Assembly: GCF_014205835.1 (NCBI RefSeq)
Contig: NZ_JACHCQ010000035.1
Coordinates: 1-64,000, forward strand
Direction of reading: 5' to 3'
DNA: 64,000 nucleotides
Source: Pedobacter sp. AK013
GTDB taxonomy: Bacteria > Bacteroidota > Bacteroidia > Sphingobacteriales > Sphingobacteriaceae
A program made the translations under genes and the position numbers. Under the pieces are notes generated by a model. That model searched no databases. It saw only the letters and a program-made list of their open reading frames with translations, and had not been told where the DNA came from. This document shows positions 35,039-45,800 of the stretch, piece by piece; position 1 is the stretch's first letter, and each line of letters begins with the position of its first letter.

Positions 35039-38000
35039 AAAGAATTATACTATTGCATTTTGCTGGGGATAACCTGGTTTCGAAGAGGCAACTCTTTAAA
35101 AGATGTTGTTTAACAATGCTAACCTTGATGCTGATGATTGAAATAACATTTGCACAGCAGACAAAGGTAACCGGAACAATCTTTGATAATAAGCAAACCC
35201 CATTAATGGGTGCCACAGTTACTGTTAAGGGCACAAATATCCGTACGCAAACAGATATTGATGGCCGGTTTGTGATTAATGTACCCGATGATCGGTCAAT
35301 TCTAGTAATTGGCTATGTGGGTATGCTAAGTAAGGAAGTTTCTACAAAAGGGAAAAATAACCTTAAAATTGTTCTTTCCGAAGATCAATCAAACCTTAAC
35401 GATGTTGTAGTTATTGGTTACGGTACACAGAAAAAAGCCAGTGTGGTAGCCGCCATTGCACAAACTACAGGTAAGGTACTGGAACGTGCCGGAGGTGTAT
35501 CGAGCATAGGTGCTGCATTAACCGGTAATGTCCCGGGTGTGATAACCACTGCCAGTACAGGAATGCCCGGCGAGGAAGATCCTCAAATACTTATCCGCGG
35601 CCGCAGTACCTGGAACAATACTGGTCCGCTCATTTTAGTGGATGGAATTGAACGCCAGATGAGCAGTGTGGATATCGGTTCAGTAGAAACTGTATCCGTA
35701 TTGAAAGATGCTTCTGCAACTGCTGTATTTGGGGTAAGAGGAGCTAATGGCGTAATCCTGATCACCACCAAACGTGGTCGTGAGGGGCAGGCGTCTATTA
35801 GGGGTACCATCAATAATGTAATTAAATCTCCATCGCGCTTACCGGGAAAATATGATTCTTATGATGCCCTGACCATTAAGAACCAGGCTATTGAAAATGA
35901 ACTTTCCCTAAAACCAGAAAGTTGGGCCGATTATCTGCCACAGGCTACGATTAATAAATACCGTTACCCGGCAAATTTAGCGGAATCTGAACGCTATCCG
36001 AATGTAAACTGGGACGAGGTATTGTTTAAAGATTATGCCATGTCGAACAATGTAAACCTTAACATTTCGGGTGGAACCTCCAAAGTGAAATATTTTGCCA
36101 ATGCCGATTACCTGTACGAGGGTGATTTGTTCCGCACCTTTAAAAACGATCGCGGCTACGAGCCGGGTTACGGTTTCAATAGGTTAAATGTGAGAAGCAA
36201 CCTCGATTTTCAGCTGAGTAAATCCACGCTGTTTAAAGTAAATCTATCGGGTTCGAGAGGTGTGAAGAAAAGTCCATGGGGCAATTCCAACAGCGATTAT
36301 TCTTACTGGATATCCGCATATTCCACTGCTCCGGATGTATTTATGCCGCAATATTCTGATGGTACATGGGGCTATTATGCACCAAATGTGCAAAAAGGTT
36401 TAAACTCTGCCCGAAACCTGGCCATTAGCGGTGTAGGCTATACCACCACCAGCAGGATTACCACCGATTTTACACTTGACCAGGACCTGGGATCTTTGGT
36501 AAAGGGTTTGAACTTCAAAGGTACCATAGCCTTGGATAATACTTTTATCGAAGGAAACAGGGGGATTAATGATTTATATAATGGTATGCAAAGCAAATGG
36601 ATAGATCCGAAAACCGGATTGACCACTTATGAGCAGGCATTTGACGGAACCAACCGTTTCGATTTTCAGAATGGAATTAACTGGACCACGAGCGGTGGTG
36701 CTGTGCAGGATTGGTCAACCCAACGCAGATTATTCTACCAGGGCCAATTAAATTACGCTGTAAAATTGGGTACCAACCACAACATTACGGCTATGGGACT
36801 TTTTAACCGGAATGAAGTAGCCACAGGAAGTGAGATTCCAAACTACCGCGAAGACTGGGTGTTCCGTACTACCTACAATTTTGCCAATAAATACATGATC
36901 GAATATAACGGTGCGTACAATGGTTCTGAAAAATTCAGTACGAAAAATCGTTTTGCATTCTTTTCATCCGGAGGATTGGGCTGGATGCTGAGTGAAGAGA
37001 AATTTATGAAAGGCATCAAATTTTTAGATATGCTTAAGTTGCGTGCTTCATACGGAGCCATTGGCGATGATAATGTAAGCGGTCGCTGGCTTTATCTTAC
37101 GCAGTGGGCCTATGGCAGTCAAACCAAACTCGGTGTAACTGGTGAGGGTTCTGAATTAAGTCCGTACACCTGGTATAAAATATCGGCGCTTGGTAATCCG
37201 GATGTGCACTGGGAAAAAGTAAAGAAAACTAATTTTGGTGTAGATTACAGTTTTTTAAAAGGTATGTTCACCGGAAAGGTTGACTTTTTCCGAGACCGTC
37301 GTACAGATATCCTGATTCTCGGCGCTAACCGTGCCATTCCTTCTTATTTCGGTGTTGATGCACCGGTGGCCAACCTGGGTATTGTACAAAACAAAGGTTA
37401 TGAGCTCGAGCTGGCATTCAATAAAAGATTAGGGCAGAACTGGCGACTTTGGGCTAACATAAACTATACCCATGCAAAGGATAAGGTGCTCGAAGCTGAT
37501 GATGCAGAATTGTTGCCTGAATACCAGAAAAGGGCTAACAAACAAATTAGCCAAAGTTATTCCTATGTGAGTGCAGGAAATTACAATACCTGGGATGAAC
37601 TTTATGGCAGTACCATTCACGATAATAACGATGGGCAAAAATTACCAGGCAATTATTATATCATAGATTATAACGGAGATGGTGTTATCGATTCAAAAGA
37701 TAATATTCCTTATGGTTTTCCATCAAACCCTCAAAATACCTACAATGCTACATTCGGCGTAGACTGGAAAGGTTTCAGTCTGTTTGTTCAGCTTTATGGC
37801 GTAAACAATGTAACCCGCCAGGTGGTGTTCAGCAGTTTAGCCGGCCAGAACCATCTGGTGTACAATGAGGGTTCTTACTGGACCAAAGATAATCCTAATG
37901 CTGATGTACCACTACCCAGGTGGCTATCTACCGCCAGTGGTTATACTTCAGGTAACCGCTACATGTACGATGGATCTTACATCCGGTTAAAAAATGCAGA

Positions 38001-38208
38001 ATTGGCTTATACCTTCGAAAAAAGCAAAAGCTTCATCAAACATATCGGTATGGAATCGCTGCGGGTATATGTAAACGGAAACAACCTGTATGTATGGACC
38101 AAAATGCCTGATGACCGGGAATCCAATTTTGCCGGAACCGGCTGGGCATCGCAAGGTGCTTATCCAACTGTAAAGCGATTTAATATTGGGGCCAACATTA
38201 CTTTTTAA
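35035..38208 (+). CDS. xusA: SusC-like TonB-dependent outer-membrane transporter
   Basis: A 1057-residue SusC-type transporter for xylo-oligosaccharides. After a signal sequence (MLTLMLMIEITFAQQ, with a long basic N-region before it) comes a carboxypeptidase-regulatory-like domain (VTGTIFDNKQTPLMGATVTV), then NDVVVIGYGTQKKA, a plug domain with RGRSTWNNTGPLILVDGIER and VLKDASATAVFGVRGANGVI, and a 22-strand barrel ending in FNIGANITF. It is the first of two adjacent SusC/D pairs. The order here, xusA-xusB-xusC-xusD-xusE-xyn10C, is that of the xylan core cluster described for Prevotella and Bacteroides. The start cannot move upstream because an in-frame stop precedes it. Confidence 0.93.
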   Translation: MKRIILLHFAGDNLVSKRQLFKRCCLTMLTLMLMIEITFAQQTKVTGTIFDNKQTPLMGATVTVKGTNIRTQTDIDGRFVINVPDDRSILVIGYVGMLSKEVSTKGKNNLKIVLSEDQSNLNDVVVIGYGTQKKASVVAAIAQTTGKVLERAGGVSSIGAALTGNVPGVITTASTGMPGEEDPQILIRGRSTWNNTGPLILVDGIERQMSSVDIGSVETVSVLKDASATAVFGVRGANGVILITTKRGREGQASIRGTINNVIKSPSRLPGKYDSYDALTIKNQAIENELSLKPESWADYLPQATINKYRYPANLAESERYPNVNWDEVLFKDYAMSNNVNLNISGGTSKVKYFANADYLYEGDLFRTFKNDRGYEPGYGFNRLNVRSNLDFQLSKSTLFKVNLSGSRGVKKSPWGNSNSDYSYWISAYSTAPDVFMPQYSDGTWGYYAPNVQKGLNSARNLAISGVGYTTTSRITTDFTLDQDLGSLVKGLNFKGTIALDNTFIEGNRGINDLYNGMQSKWIDPKTGLTTYEQAFDGTNRFDFQNGINWTTSGGAVQDWSTQRRLFYQGQLNYAVKLGTNHNITAMGLFNRNEVATGSEIPNYREDWVFRTTYNFANKYMIEYNGAYNGSEKFSTKNRFAFFSSGGLGWMLSEEKFMKGIKFLDMLKLRASYGAIGDDNVSGRWLYLTQWAYGSQTKLGVTGEGSELSPYTWYKISALGNPDVHWEKVKKTNFGVDYSFLKGMFTGKVDFFRDRRTDILILGANRAIPSYFGVDAPVANLGIVQNKGYELELAFNKRLGQNWRLWANINYTHAKDKVLEADDAELLPEYQKRANKQISQSYSYVSAGNYNTWDELYGSTIHDNNDGQKLPGNYYIIDYNGDGVIDSKDNIPYGFPSNPQNTYNATFGVDWKGFSLFVQLYGVNNVTRQVVFSSLAGQNHLVYNEGSYWTKDNPNADVPLPRWLSTASGYTSGNRYMYDGSYIRLKNAELAYTFEKSKSFIKHIGMESLRVYVNGNNLYVWTKMPDDRESNFAGTGWASQGAYPTVKRFNIGANITF

Positions 38209-38218
38209 TGCTACAATC

Positions 38219-40102
38219 ATGAAAAAATATATCAAAACGTTAGTATGTTGTACCATTATCTGGTCAACAGTATCCCTTTCTTCGTGTGAAAAATACCTGG
38301 ATAAAGCCGATGAAACCGTGATTTCGGAAAAAGAGGCTTTTAAGAATTTTGTTAATTTCCAGGGCTATACCGAAGAACTCTACAACTGTATTGTAAATTT
38401 TAGCACAAACTACTGGACCAATTCCTGGAATTGGGGTGAGGATGAGATCACTTCAACCGCCGGAAACTTTCATTTCATCCATAAAATAGACGATGGAAAT
38501 TTCTGGGGCTGGCAAGCTGAATTTGATGGCTGGGGATCTGGATGGATGAACCACAATAATTTTAGCACGAATAACGACCGCTTTAACAAGGATCTTTGGA
38601 AAGCGGCCTGGTATGGGATCAGTAAAGTAAATATGGGGCTGGCCAATATGGATAAGATGACAGATGCTACGGAGGAGGAAAGAAATCTCATTAAGGGGCA
38701 ACTGCTGTTTTTCCGCGGTTGGTTTCACCACAGACTGATGGAATATTTTGGTGGATTACCTTATATAGATACCGTTTTGCCTACCGATTCAAAGCTAAAT
38801 CTTCCACGCTTAAGCTATAAAGCGTGTGCAGACAAAGCAGCTGCAGATTTTAGGGCTGCTGCCGATATTTTACCGGTTAACTGGGACAATACCACAGCTG
38901 GTAAACGTACGCTGGGTAAAAACCAATTGCGGATCAATAAAATCATGGCTTTGGGTTACCTAGGTAAAAATTACCTGTGGGCAGGAAGTCCACTGATGAA
39001 TTTTGAATCAACCGGCAGCAAAACCTATAACTCGGAATACTGTAAAAAAGCAGCAGCTGCATTTGCTGAACTGCTTACCCTTACTGAAAGTGGTAGCACC
39101 CAATATGCACTGGTAGATTTCAAAAATTATTACCGTAATTTTTACACCAGTGGGCAAAACTGGGATTTACCCGGAAGTACAGAAGCCATATTCCGTGGTC
39201 CGTTTTTTAGTGCTAATAACTCCAACTGGGGAACGAGTAAGCAATACACACCAGTAGTTATTTCAGAGGGCGATCTAAAGTTTACGCCTACGGCCAATTA
39301 TGTAGATTATTATGGCATGGCCAATGGCTTGCCGATCCCGGATATTACAAAGGCCGACAGTGATTCAGGTTACAATCCCGAATATCCCTGGAAAGGAAGG
39401 GATCCGAGGTTTTACAATGATATCGTTTTTGACGGCGTAAAATTTGTACAAGGTGCAATGGGTGCCAGTGATGAGAAAAACAGGTATGCCAATTTATACA
39501 CAAGCGGAAGTTATAGGGATGTAAGTACCGGAAGTAGAACTGGTTACGTCTTACGTAAATTTATTCCTATCACTGCTAATAAATATGATAATGGTTATTC
39601 ATATGGCAATAGCCTTCACATTTATGTTCCTTATATGCGTTTGGCCGATGTATACCTGATGTATGCTGAAGCTGCACTGATGGGATACAATTCGCCTACA
39701 GGTAAAGACCCGGGTTTTTCTAAAACAGCTGTAGATGCCATCAACGTGATCCGCGCCAGAGCCGGAGTAGCTAATGTAGCCGATAAATTCCTGACTTCGG
39801 TAGATGGATTTTTGGGTGAAGTAAGAAGAGAGCGTGCCGTAGAATTATCATTTGAGGGCCACCGCTTTAACGATCTACGCCGCTGGTTACTATTGATTGA
39901 GAAACCATATACCTTAAAAACATCACTTGAGTTTGACCGTAGCGGAACTTTCAATACTACTGATCCTACCGCTAACCGGGTGGTCAACATTAAAGAAGTG
40001 GTTATTCTGGAGCGGAAATTTAGTCAGAAACATTATTGGCTACCACTCAAAAATGCCGACGTGAACATGTATGCAGATTTTAAACAAAATCCAGGCTGGT
40101 AA
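38219..40102 (+). CDS. xusB: SusD-like glycan-binding lipoprotein
   Basis: A 627-residue surface lipoprotein (RagB/SusD family) with a lipobox ending at Cys23 (VSLSSC). Typical features: KGQLLFFRGWFHHRLMEYFGGLPY near residue 150, LRINKIMALGYLGKNYLWAG, LADVYLMYAEAALM, INVIRARAGV, and VRRERAVELSFEGHRFNDLRRW near the C-terminus. It caps the XusA barrel and captures xylo-oligosaccharides. The start at 38219 follows the xusA stop by 10 bases; an upstream ATG at 38186 would overlap xusA. Confidence 0.93.
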   Translation: MKKYIKTLVCCTIIWSTVSLSSCEKYLDKADETVISEKEAFKNFVNFQGYTEELYNCIVNFSTNYWTNSWNWGEDEITSTAGNFHFIHKIDDGNFWGWQAEFDGWGSGWMNHNNFSTNNDRFNKDLWKAAWYGISKVNMGLANMDKMTDATEEERNLIKGQLLFFRGWFHHRLMEYFGGLPYIDTVLPTDSKLNLPRLSYKACADKAAADFRAAADILPVNWDNTTAGKRTLGKNQLRINKIMALGYLGKNYLWAGSPLMNFESTGSKTYNSEYCKKAAAAFAELLTLTESGSTQYALVDFKNYYRNFYTSGQNWDLPGSTEAIFRGPFFSANNSNWGTSKQYTPVVISEGDLKFTPTANYVDYYGMANGLPIPDITKADSDSGYNPEYPWKGRDPRFYNDIVFDGVKFVQGAMGASDEKNRYANLYTSGSYRDVSTGSRTGYVLRKFIPITANKYDNGYSYGNSLHIYVPYMRLADVYLMYAEAALMGYNSPTGKDPGFSKTAVDAINVIRARAGVANVADKFLTSVDGFLGEVRRERAVELSFEGHRFNDLRRWLLLIEKPYTLKTSLEFDRSGTFNTTDPTANRVVNIKEVVILERKFSQKHYWLPLKNADVNMYADFKQNPGW

Positions 40103-40129
40103 CGGTGTAAACTAATTCAAACGAATGAA

Positions 40130-43006
40130 ATGAAACAGATCAAGATAATATCAGCCTTTTGCCTTGCCGTTGCCTTTTTACTGCCGGCAGCAGGATTCGC
40201 GCAAACCAATAGGCAGATCAGAAAAAACAATAAATCCGTTATTAAAAACGAAAAAGGCCTGCCAAAAGATACCGCATTTGTAATGCCTCAGGTAGATTCT
40301 GTACAGGTTGCATTCCGTAAGGTGCCTAAACGAGACCTTTTAGGTGATGTTTCTGTATTAGACCTTTCTCAATTGATGGAAAAAAACTATTCCACCTCCA
40401 GTCTTGAAAACCTGGATGCCCTTTTGCCTGGTTTTAACGGTAACATTTGGGGAATGGGTGGCTACCTCGTGCTGGTAGATGGAATTCCGAGAGATATCAA
40501 TAACATTATGCCAACAGAAATCGATCAGGTTACTGTACTCAAAGGTGTTAATGCTGTAGCGCTGTATGGTAGCCGCGCAGCCAAGGGCGTGCTGTACATT
40601 ACCACTAAAAGAGGAGGTAATTATGAACAGAAGGTAAATGTAAGGGCCAATATTGGTTTGAATGTTCCTAAAAGCTATCCACAATTTCTGGGATCTGCTG
40701 AATATATGACCTTATATAATGAAGCGCGCAGGAATGACGGATTGCCAGACCTTTACAGTCAGCAAACCATATACAACTATGCCTCCGGAACGAATCCTTA
40801 CCGTTATCCTAATGTAGATTACTATTCTTCAGATTATCTGAGAAACAGCTATGGACGAAACGACCTGACCGCAGAAATTTCAGGCGGAAACAACCGCACG
40901 CATTATTACACCAACATCGGCTATTGGTCAGTCGGTTCACTACTGAATTTTGGCGAAGCCGTAAAAAACAGCGGCGCCAACCGTTTTAATGTGCGTGGAA
41001 ATATCGATGTAAAACTGAATAAGATCATTTCCCTAAATGTAGATGCTACGGCCAGTTTTTATACAGGCAAAGGGGTAAATACCGATTATTGGGGCAGCGC
41101 AGCAGTGGTTAGACCGTACCGCTTTGCACCACTTATTCCTATCAGTATGATCGAACCTGGTGATGCAGCATCGCTGGCACAAGCCAATAACAGCAACAAC
41201 ATCATTAATGGCAGCTACCTGTTGGGCGGAAGTCAGCTGGATCAGACGAATAGCTTCGCCAGCATTTATGCAGGAGGCTACAACCGGAATGTATCCCGTC
41301 AGTTCCAGTTTAATACCGGGATAAATTTTGACCTCAACAGCTTAATGCAGGGACTGAGCTTTAAAACCTTGCTTGCCGTTGATTATTCCAGCACTTTTAA
41401 TCAATCGTATAACAATACCTATTCGGTTTACGAAGCAGCATGGAACAATTATGCCGGCTTTGATCAGATTTCGAGTTTAACGAAGTATGGTATTGATGCC
41501 AGATCAGGCGTACAGAACGTGAGCGGAAGTGCCTACCGCCAAACCATTTCTTTTTCCGGTCAGTTTAATTATGCGCGTACTTTTAAACAAAAGCATAACG
41601 TTACCGGATCATTGCTGGGCTATGGTTTTAACATTAGCGAATCTTCGGTTTATCATGCTACCAACAATGCCAATCTTGGCTTACAGCTGGGCTACAACTA
41701 TGATCATCGCTACTATGCCGATTTCAGTGGTGCGTACGTATATTCAGCAAAATTACCTTTGGCAAACAGAGGTGCTTTCTCCCCAACACTATCTCTTGGA
41801 TGGCGCTTAAGTGAGGAGCCTTTCTTAAAAGGTTCTAATGTAATTGATAACCTAAAAATAACTGCATCAGCAGGGATATTAAATACCGATTTAGATATTA
41901 ATAATTATAATCTATACCAAGGGTATTATACCTATAATGATGCCGCCTGGTATAGTTGGAGAGATGGTGGTTTGGTTCATACTTTTGATAAAAGGAGAGG
42001 AGATAATCCTAATTTAAAGTTTCCTCAGAGAAGAGAAATTAATATCGGCCTTGAAGGATCATTCTATAAGAACCTGATCAACTTTACTGCATCTGCATTT
42101 TTCGATCAAATGCGTGGCAATGTGGTACAACCAGGTGTACTTTATCCTTCTTATTTAACAACAGGTTTCCCGGTTTATTCTGATATTCCTTACGTAAATT
42201 ATGATAACGATCAGCGCAGAGGATTCGACTTTGGCATCAGGATGAATAAAAAAATAGGCAGTATAGATTGGAGCCTTGGTGTAACCGGTACCTATTACGA
42301 TACCAAAGCTACCAAACGTGCCGAGTCTTACGAGTTTGCTTACCAGAACAGAACAGGTAAACCATTAGATGCCATTTGGGGGCTTGAAAACTTGGGCTTT
42401 TTTAATAGTAATGCAGATATTGCCAATTCTCCAAGTCAATCTTTTGGGCAAGTTAAACCTGGAGATATTAAGTATAAAGATCAGAATGGCGATGGTATTA
42501 TCGATACCCGGGATGAAATTTATCTTGGCAAGGGAGGATGGTTAGGTGCACCGTTTACTTTGGGGGTTAACTTAACAGCTAAATGGAAAAATTTGACCCT
42601 TTTTGTACTTGGTACAGGCAGATATGGTGCTAAAGCTATGAAGAATAGCAACTATTTCTGGGTAGATGGAGAAGATAAATACTCAATAGTAGTAAGAGAT
42701 CGCTGGACTCCGGAAACGCAGGCGAGTGCAACCTATCCAAGGCTAACTACGGCCACCAGCGATAACAATTTTAGGGCTTCTGATTTTTGGCTCTATAGTA
42801 CAAATCAGTTCAACCTGTCTAAAATACAATTATCCTACCAGTTTCCTGTAAGTATGTTTCAAAAAGGTTTCATCAAAGAACTTGGCGTATATGCAAGCGG
42901 TATGAATTTATTAACGCTTGCTCCTGAACGAGAAATTCTTGAACTAAATGTGACTTCTTCCCCTCAAACCAGGTTTTATAACCTGGGGTTAAAGGCACAA
43001 TTTTAA
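40130..43006 (+). CDS. xusC: SusC-like transporter lacking the N-terminal regulatory-like domain
   Basis: A 958-residue SusC-type transporter, about 100 residues shorter than XusA. After the signal peptide (LLPAAGFAQ, about residue 25) only a linker of about 50 residues precedes QVAFRKVPKRDLLGDVSVLD. The carboxypeptidase-like domain and the usual VVVIGYGT element are absent. The plug shows YLVLVDGIPRDINNIMP and VLKGVNAVALYGSRAAKGVLYI, and the barrel ends in YNLGLKAQF. It follows xusB by 27 bases and precedes xusD by 22, so all are in one operon. How it couples to TonB is not obvious from the N-terminus. Confidence 0.92.
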   Translation: MKQIKIISAFCLAVAFLLPAAGFAQTNRQIRKNNKSVIKNEKGLPKDTAFVMPQVDSVQVAFRKVPKRDLLGDVSVLDLSQLMEKNYSTSSLENLDALLPGFNGNIWGMGGYLVLVDGIPRDINNIMPTEIDQVTVLKGVNAVALYGSRAAKGVLYITTKRGGNYEQKVNVRANIGLNVPKSYPQFLGSAEYMTLYNEARRNDGLPDLYSQQTIYNYASGTNPYRYPNVDYYSSDYLRNSYGRNDLTAEISGGNNRTHYYTNIGYWSVGSLLNFGEAVKNSGANRFNVRGNIDVKLNKIISLNVDATASFYTGKGVNTDYWGSAAVVRPYRFAPLIPISMIEPGDAASLAQANNSNNIINGSYLLGGSQLDQTNSFASIYAGGYNRNVSRQFQFNTGINFDLNSLMQGLSFKTLLAVDYSSTFNQSYNNTYSVYEAAWNNYAGFDQISSLTKYGIDARSGVQNVSGSAYRQTISFSGQFNYARTFKQKHNVTGSLLGYGFNISESSVYHATNNANLGLQLGYNYDHRYYADFSGAYVYSAKLPLANRGAFSPTLSLGWRLSEEPFLKGSNVIDNLKITASAGILNTDLDINNYNLYQGYYTYNDAAWYSWRDGGLVHTFDKRRGDNPNLKFPQRREINIGLEGSFYKNLINFTASAFFDQMRGNVVQPGVLYPSYLTTGFPVYSDIPYVNYDNDQRRGFDFGIRMNKKIGSIDWSLGVTGTYYDTKATKRAESYEFAYQNRTGKPLDAIWGLENLGFFNSNADIANSPSQSFGQVKPGDIKYKDQNGDGIIDTRDEIYLGKGGWLGAPFTLGVNLTAKWKNLTLFVLGTGRYGAKAMKNSNYFWVDGEDKYSIVVRDRWTPETQASATYPRLTTATSDNNFRASDFWLYSTNQFNLSKIQLSYQFPVSMFQKGFIKELGVYASGMNLLTLAPEREILELNVTSSPQTRFYNLGLKAQF

Positions 43007-43028
43007 TCATCCATAAAATTATCTTGAA

Positions 43029-44789
43029 ATGAAAAGATTAAAACTTCTTTGGTGTGTAGTTGCCCTGCTCTTTTGCACCAGTTGTAAAGACATGCTAGAG
43101 CCTGAAATAGAGAACAATCTTGATCTGGAAAGCACCACCAACAATGCATCTTACGCGCAAGGTCTGCTATTAAACGGCTATAACCGCATTCCAACCAACA
43201 GTTGGTCGTTTAATGATGTAAGCACCGATGATGCGGTAACTAATGATAAAAACAACGCTTACCTTAAAATTGCGACCGGGCAGTGGACAGCAATTAATAA
43301 TCCGTTATCGCAATGGACCAATTCTAGAGCTGCAATACAATATCTTAACTTGTTTTTTTCGGTAACCGACCAGGTAAAATGGGCTGTAGACCAAAACATA
43401 AACAAAATGTTTAATGATAGGATGAAAGGAGAAGGGTACGCGCTCCGGGCTTTGTTTAATTTTTATCTGTTGCAGGCACACGGTGGAAAAGGCGCCAATG
43501 GACAACTTTTAGGTATACCAATAGTGCTTCAGCCTGAAGGCCTTGATGCCGATTTCAATAAGCCAAGAGCCACGTTCGATGATTGTATGGCACAAATTTA
43601 CCGGGATCTTGATATGGCCGAACAATTACTTCCGATTGATTTTGAGGATATTGCAACAGATGCCCAAGTACCAGCAAAATATGCAGGTGTAGGCAAGGAT
43701 AATTATAACCGTGTTTTCGGATATTATTTTAGAGGACGTATAACTGCACGTATTGCCAAGGCTATCAGAGCCAAAGCATCACTATTGGCCGCAAGTCCAG
43801 CCTTTAATCCTTCTGCAATTGCCAAATGGGAAAAAGCAGCAAATGATGCTGCGGCGGTAATTGATCTTAGAGGAGGATTGGTAAATCTTAATTTAAACGA
43901 TATCAAGTGGTACGACAAAGATGCTGGTATTGATGGTTTAGCCTCTGGTGTAAATCCATCAGAGATTTTATGGCGTAGCGATGTTGGTAGCGGTAATGAT
44001 TTAGAAAGAAGTAATTTTCCGCCAACACTTTTTGGTAGCGGCAGAATAAACCCTACTCAAAATCTGGTAAATGCATTCCCTATGGCTAATGGCTATCCCA
44101 TTTTGGAAAATAATAGTGGTTTTGTAGCAGCTAGCCCTTACGATAACAGAGACCCCCGATTAAAGCTTTATATTCTTGTTAATGGTGGTACTTCCGGAAC
44201 TTCAGGTAGTGTGATAAATACCTCGGCCAACGGAACAACTAACGATGCGCTTAATAAAGTAGAAACTTCTACCCGAACAGGGTATTATATGCGTAAACTA
44301 CTTAGACAGGATGTTAATCTTAATCCCTCATCAACAACAAGTCAAAAGCATTACAATCCTCGAATACGCTATACCGAAATTTATCTGGCCTATGCTGAGG
44401 CCGCCAATGAGGCTTGGGGGCCGCTAAGTAATGGTACACACGCATATTCTGCTTACGATGTAATTAAAGCCATACGCAAGCGGGCAGGTGTGGGCGTATC
44501 TAATAACGATGCTTATCTCGAGTCCATAAAATCAGATCAGGTAAAGATGAGGGCGTTAATCAGAAATGAGCGTAGATTGGAACTTTGTTTCGAAGGATTT
44601 AGGTTTTGGGATTTGCGCAGATGGAATGCAAACCTGAACGAAGTGGCTCAGGGTATAAGCATAATAGCACCAGCATATAATTCAATTAATGTAGAGAACA
44701 GAGCCTACCAAAATTATATGGTTTATGGTCCGCTGCCTTATAGTGAAATTTTGAAGTACAACAACCTTGTTCAAAACGCAGGGTGGTAG
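43029..44789 (+). CDS. xusD: SusD-like glycan-binding lipoprotein
   Basis: A 586-residue RagB/SusD lipoprotein with a lipobox ending at Cys19 (LLFCTSC). It has GEGYALRALFNFYLLQAHGG, a KAIRAKASLLAASPAFNPS helix, RYTEIYLAYAEAANEAWG, IKAIRKRAGV and RNERRLELCFEGFRFWDLRR. It pairs with XusC, in line with the spacing of 22 bases. Its sequence differs strongly from XusB, so the two pairs probably bind different forms of xylan or act together on one. Confidence 0.92.
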   Translation: MKRLKLLWCVVALLFCTSCKDMLEPEIENNLDLESTTNNASYAQGLLLNGYNRIPTNSWSFNDVSTDDAVTNDKNNAYLKIATGQWTAINNPLSQWTNSRAAIQYLNLFFSVTDQVKWAVDQNINKMFNDRMKGEGYALRALFNFYLLQAHGGKGANGQLLGIPIVLQPEGLDADFNKPRATFDDCMAQIYRDLDMAEQLLPIDFEDIATDAQVPAKYAGVGKDNYNRVFGYYFRGRITARIAKAIRAKASLLAASPAFNPSAIAKWEKAANDAAAVIDLRGGLVNLNLNDIKWYDKDAGIDGLASGVNPSEILWRSDVGSGNDLERSNFPPTLFGSGRINPTQNLVNAFPMANGYPILENNSGFVAASPYDNRDPRLKLYILVNGGTSGTSGSVINTSANGTTNDALNKVETSTRTGYYMRKLLRQDVNLNPSSTTSQKHYNPRIRYTEIYLAYAEAANEAWGPLSNGTHAYSAYDVIKAIRKRAGVGVSNNDAYLESIKSDQVKMRALIRNERRLELCFEGFRFWDLRRWNANLNEVAQGISIIAPAYNSINVENRAYQNYMVYGPLPYSEILKYNNLVQNAGW

Positions 44790-44827
44790 CTTTTACCACC
44801 AATGTAAATGATGAATTAAACTCAAAA

Positions 44828-45799
44828 ATGATGAAAAGAAGAATAATGTTTTTATTAGCGGTTTCCGTACTCTTATGCTCGTGTAAGAACCAAGACTGGG
44901 AATTCCCTGATTATGGAACCCAAACCGTATATTTTGCATACCAGAGCCCTGTTCGTACCATTACCCTTGGCGAGGATATATATGATACCTCACTAGACAA
45001 CCTGCACCGTTGCGAAATCATGGCTACAACAGGTGGTGTATATGAAGTTAAAAATGATATTAGTATTGGTGTAACGGTAGATAATACCCTGGCCAGCAAT
45101 CTGAGTTTTGGCGGTGCCGCAAATGTGGTAGCTATGCCGGCAAACTACTACAATCTATTGGGCAGCTCTATCACTATACCTAAAGGCAAAATAGCTGGAG
45201 GTGTACAGGTACAGCTAACCGATGCATTTTTTGCTGACCCGCTCGCACTGAAAAATACCTATGTAATTCCGCTCCGGATGACTTCGGTACAAAATGCCGA
45301 TAAGATTCTGGAAGCCAAGAATTATACGCTGTACGCCATTAAATATATTAACCCCTGGCATGGCTATTACCTGCGCCGGGGTAAAGATATCATCACCGGT
45401 AAAAACGGCAATACAAGTTTAAATAAAACCGTTAGCAGGCACATGACCTATGTTGAAAGTGATGAGGTTAATCAGGTTATTACCACCTCTCTAAAATCCA
45501 ATACATTTGATGCGGTATTTAAAGATAAAGACAACCGCAATATCACCTGCAAATTGCTGCTTACTTTCGATAATTCAGGAAACTGTACGGTATCTGCTGC
45601 TGATAATACGTTTACGGCTAGCGGAAATGGCAAGTTTATCAAGCGGGGGGAAAAGAACAGTTGGGGAAATACCGATAGAGATGCCCTTTATCTGAATTAC
45701 AACATCGATCTTACCGACATGTCTGTAAACACTACTGATACACTCGTAATGCGCAACCGTGGCGTAACGATGGAAACCTTTAATCCGGTTAAAAAATAA
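44828..45799 (+). CDS. xusE: DUF1735-domain surface glycan-binding lipoprotein
   Basis: A 323-residue lipoprotein with a lipobox ending at Cys19 (SVLLCSC). I start it at 44828; an upstream ATG at 44783 overlaps xusD and adds residues without a signal character. The N-terminal half is a DUF1735/BT_3987-like domain (WEFPDYGTQTVYFAYQSPVR; LGEDIYDTSLDN; ITIPKGKIAGGVQVQL) and the C-terminal half is a beta-rich domain (KNTYVIPLRMTSV). In xylan loci this position is held by XusE, a surface protein thought to bind xylan. It ends one base before the xyn10C frame opens, so the two genes are tightly coupled. Confidence 0.85.
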   Translation: MMKRRIMFLLAVSVLLCSCKNQDWEFPDYGTQTVYFAYQSPVRTITLGEDIYDTSLDNLHRCEIMATTGGVYEVKNDISIGVTVDNTLASNLSFGGAANVVAMPANYYNLLGSSITIPKGKIAGGVQVQLTDAFFADPLALKNTYVIPLRMTSVQNADKILEAKNYTLYAIKYINPWHGYYLRRGKDIITGKNGNTSLNKTVSRHMTYVESDEVNQVITTSLKSNTFDAVFKDKDNRNITCKLLLTFDNSGNCTVSAADNTFTASGNGKFIKRGEKNSWGNTDRDALYLNYNIDLTDMSVNTTDTLVMRNRGVTMETFNPVKK

Positions 45800-45800
45800 A

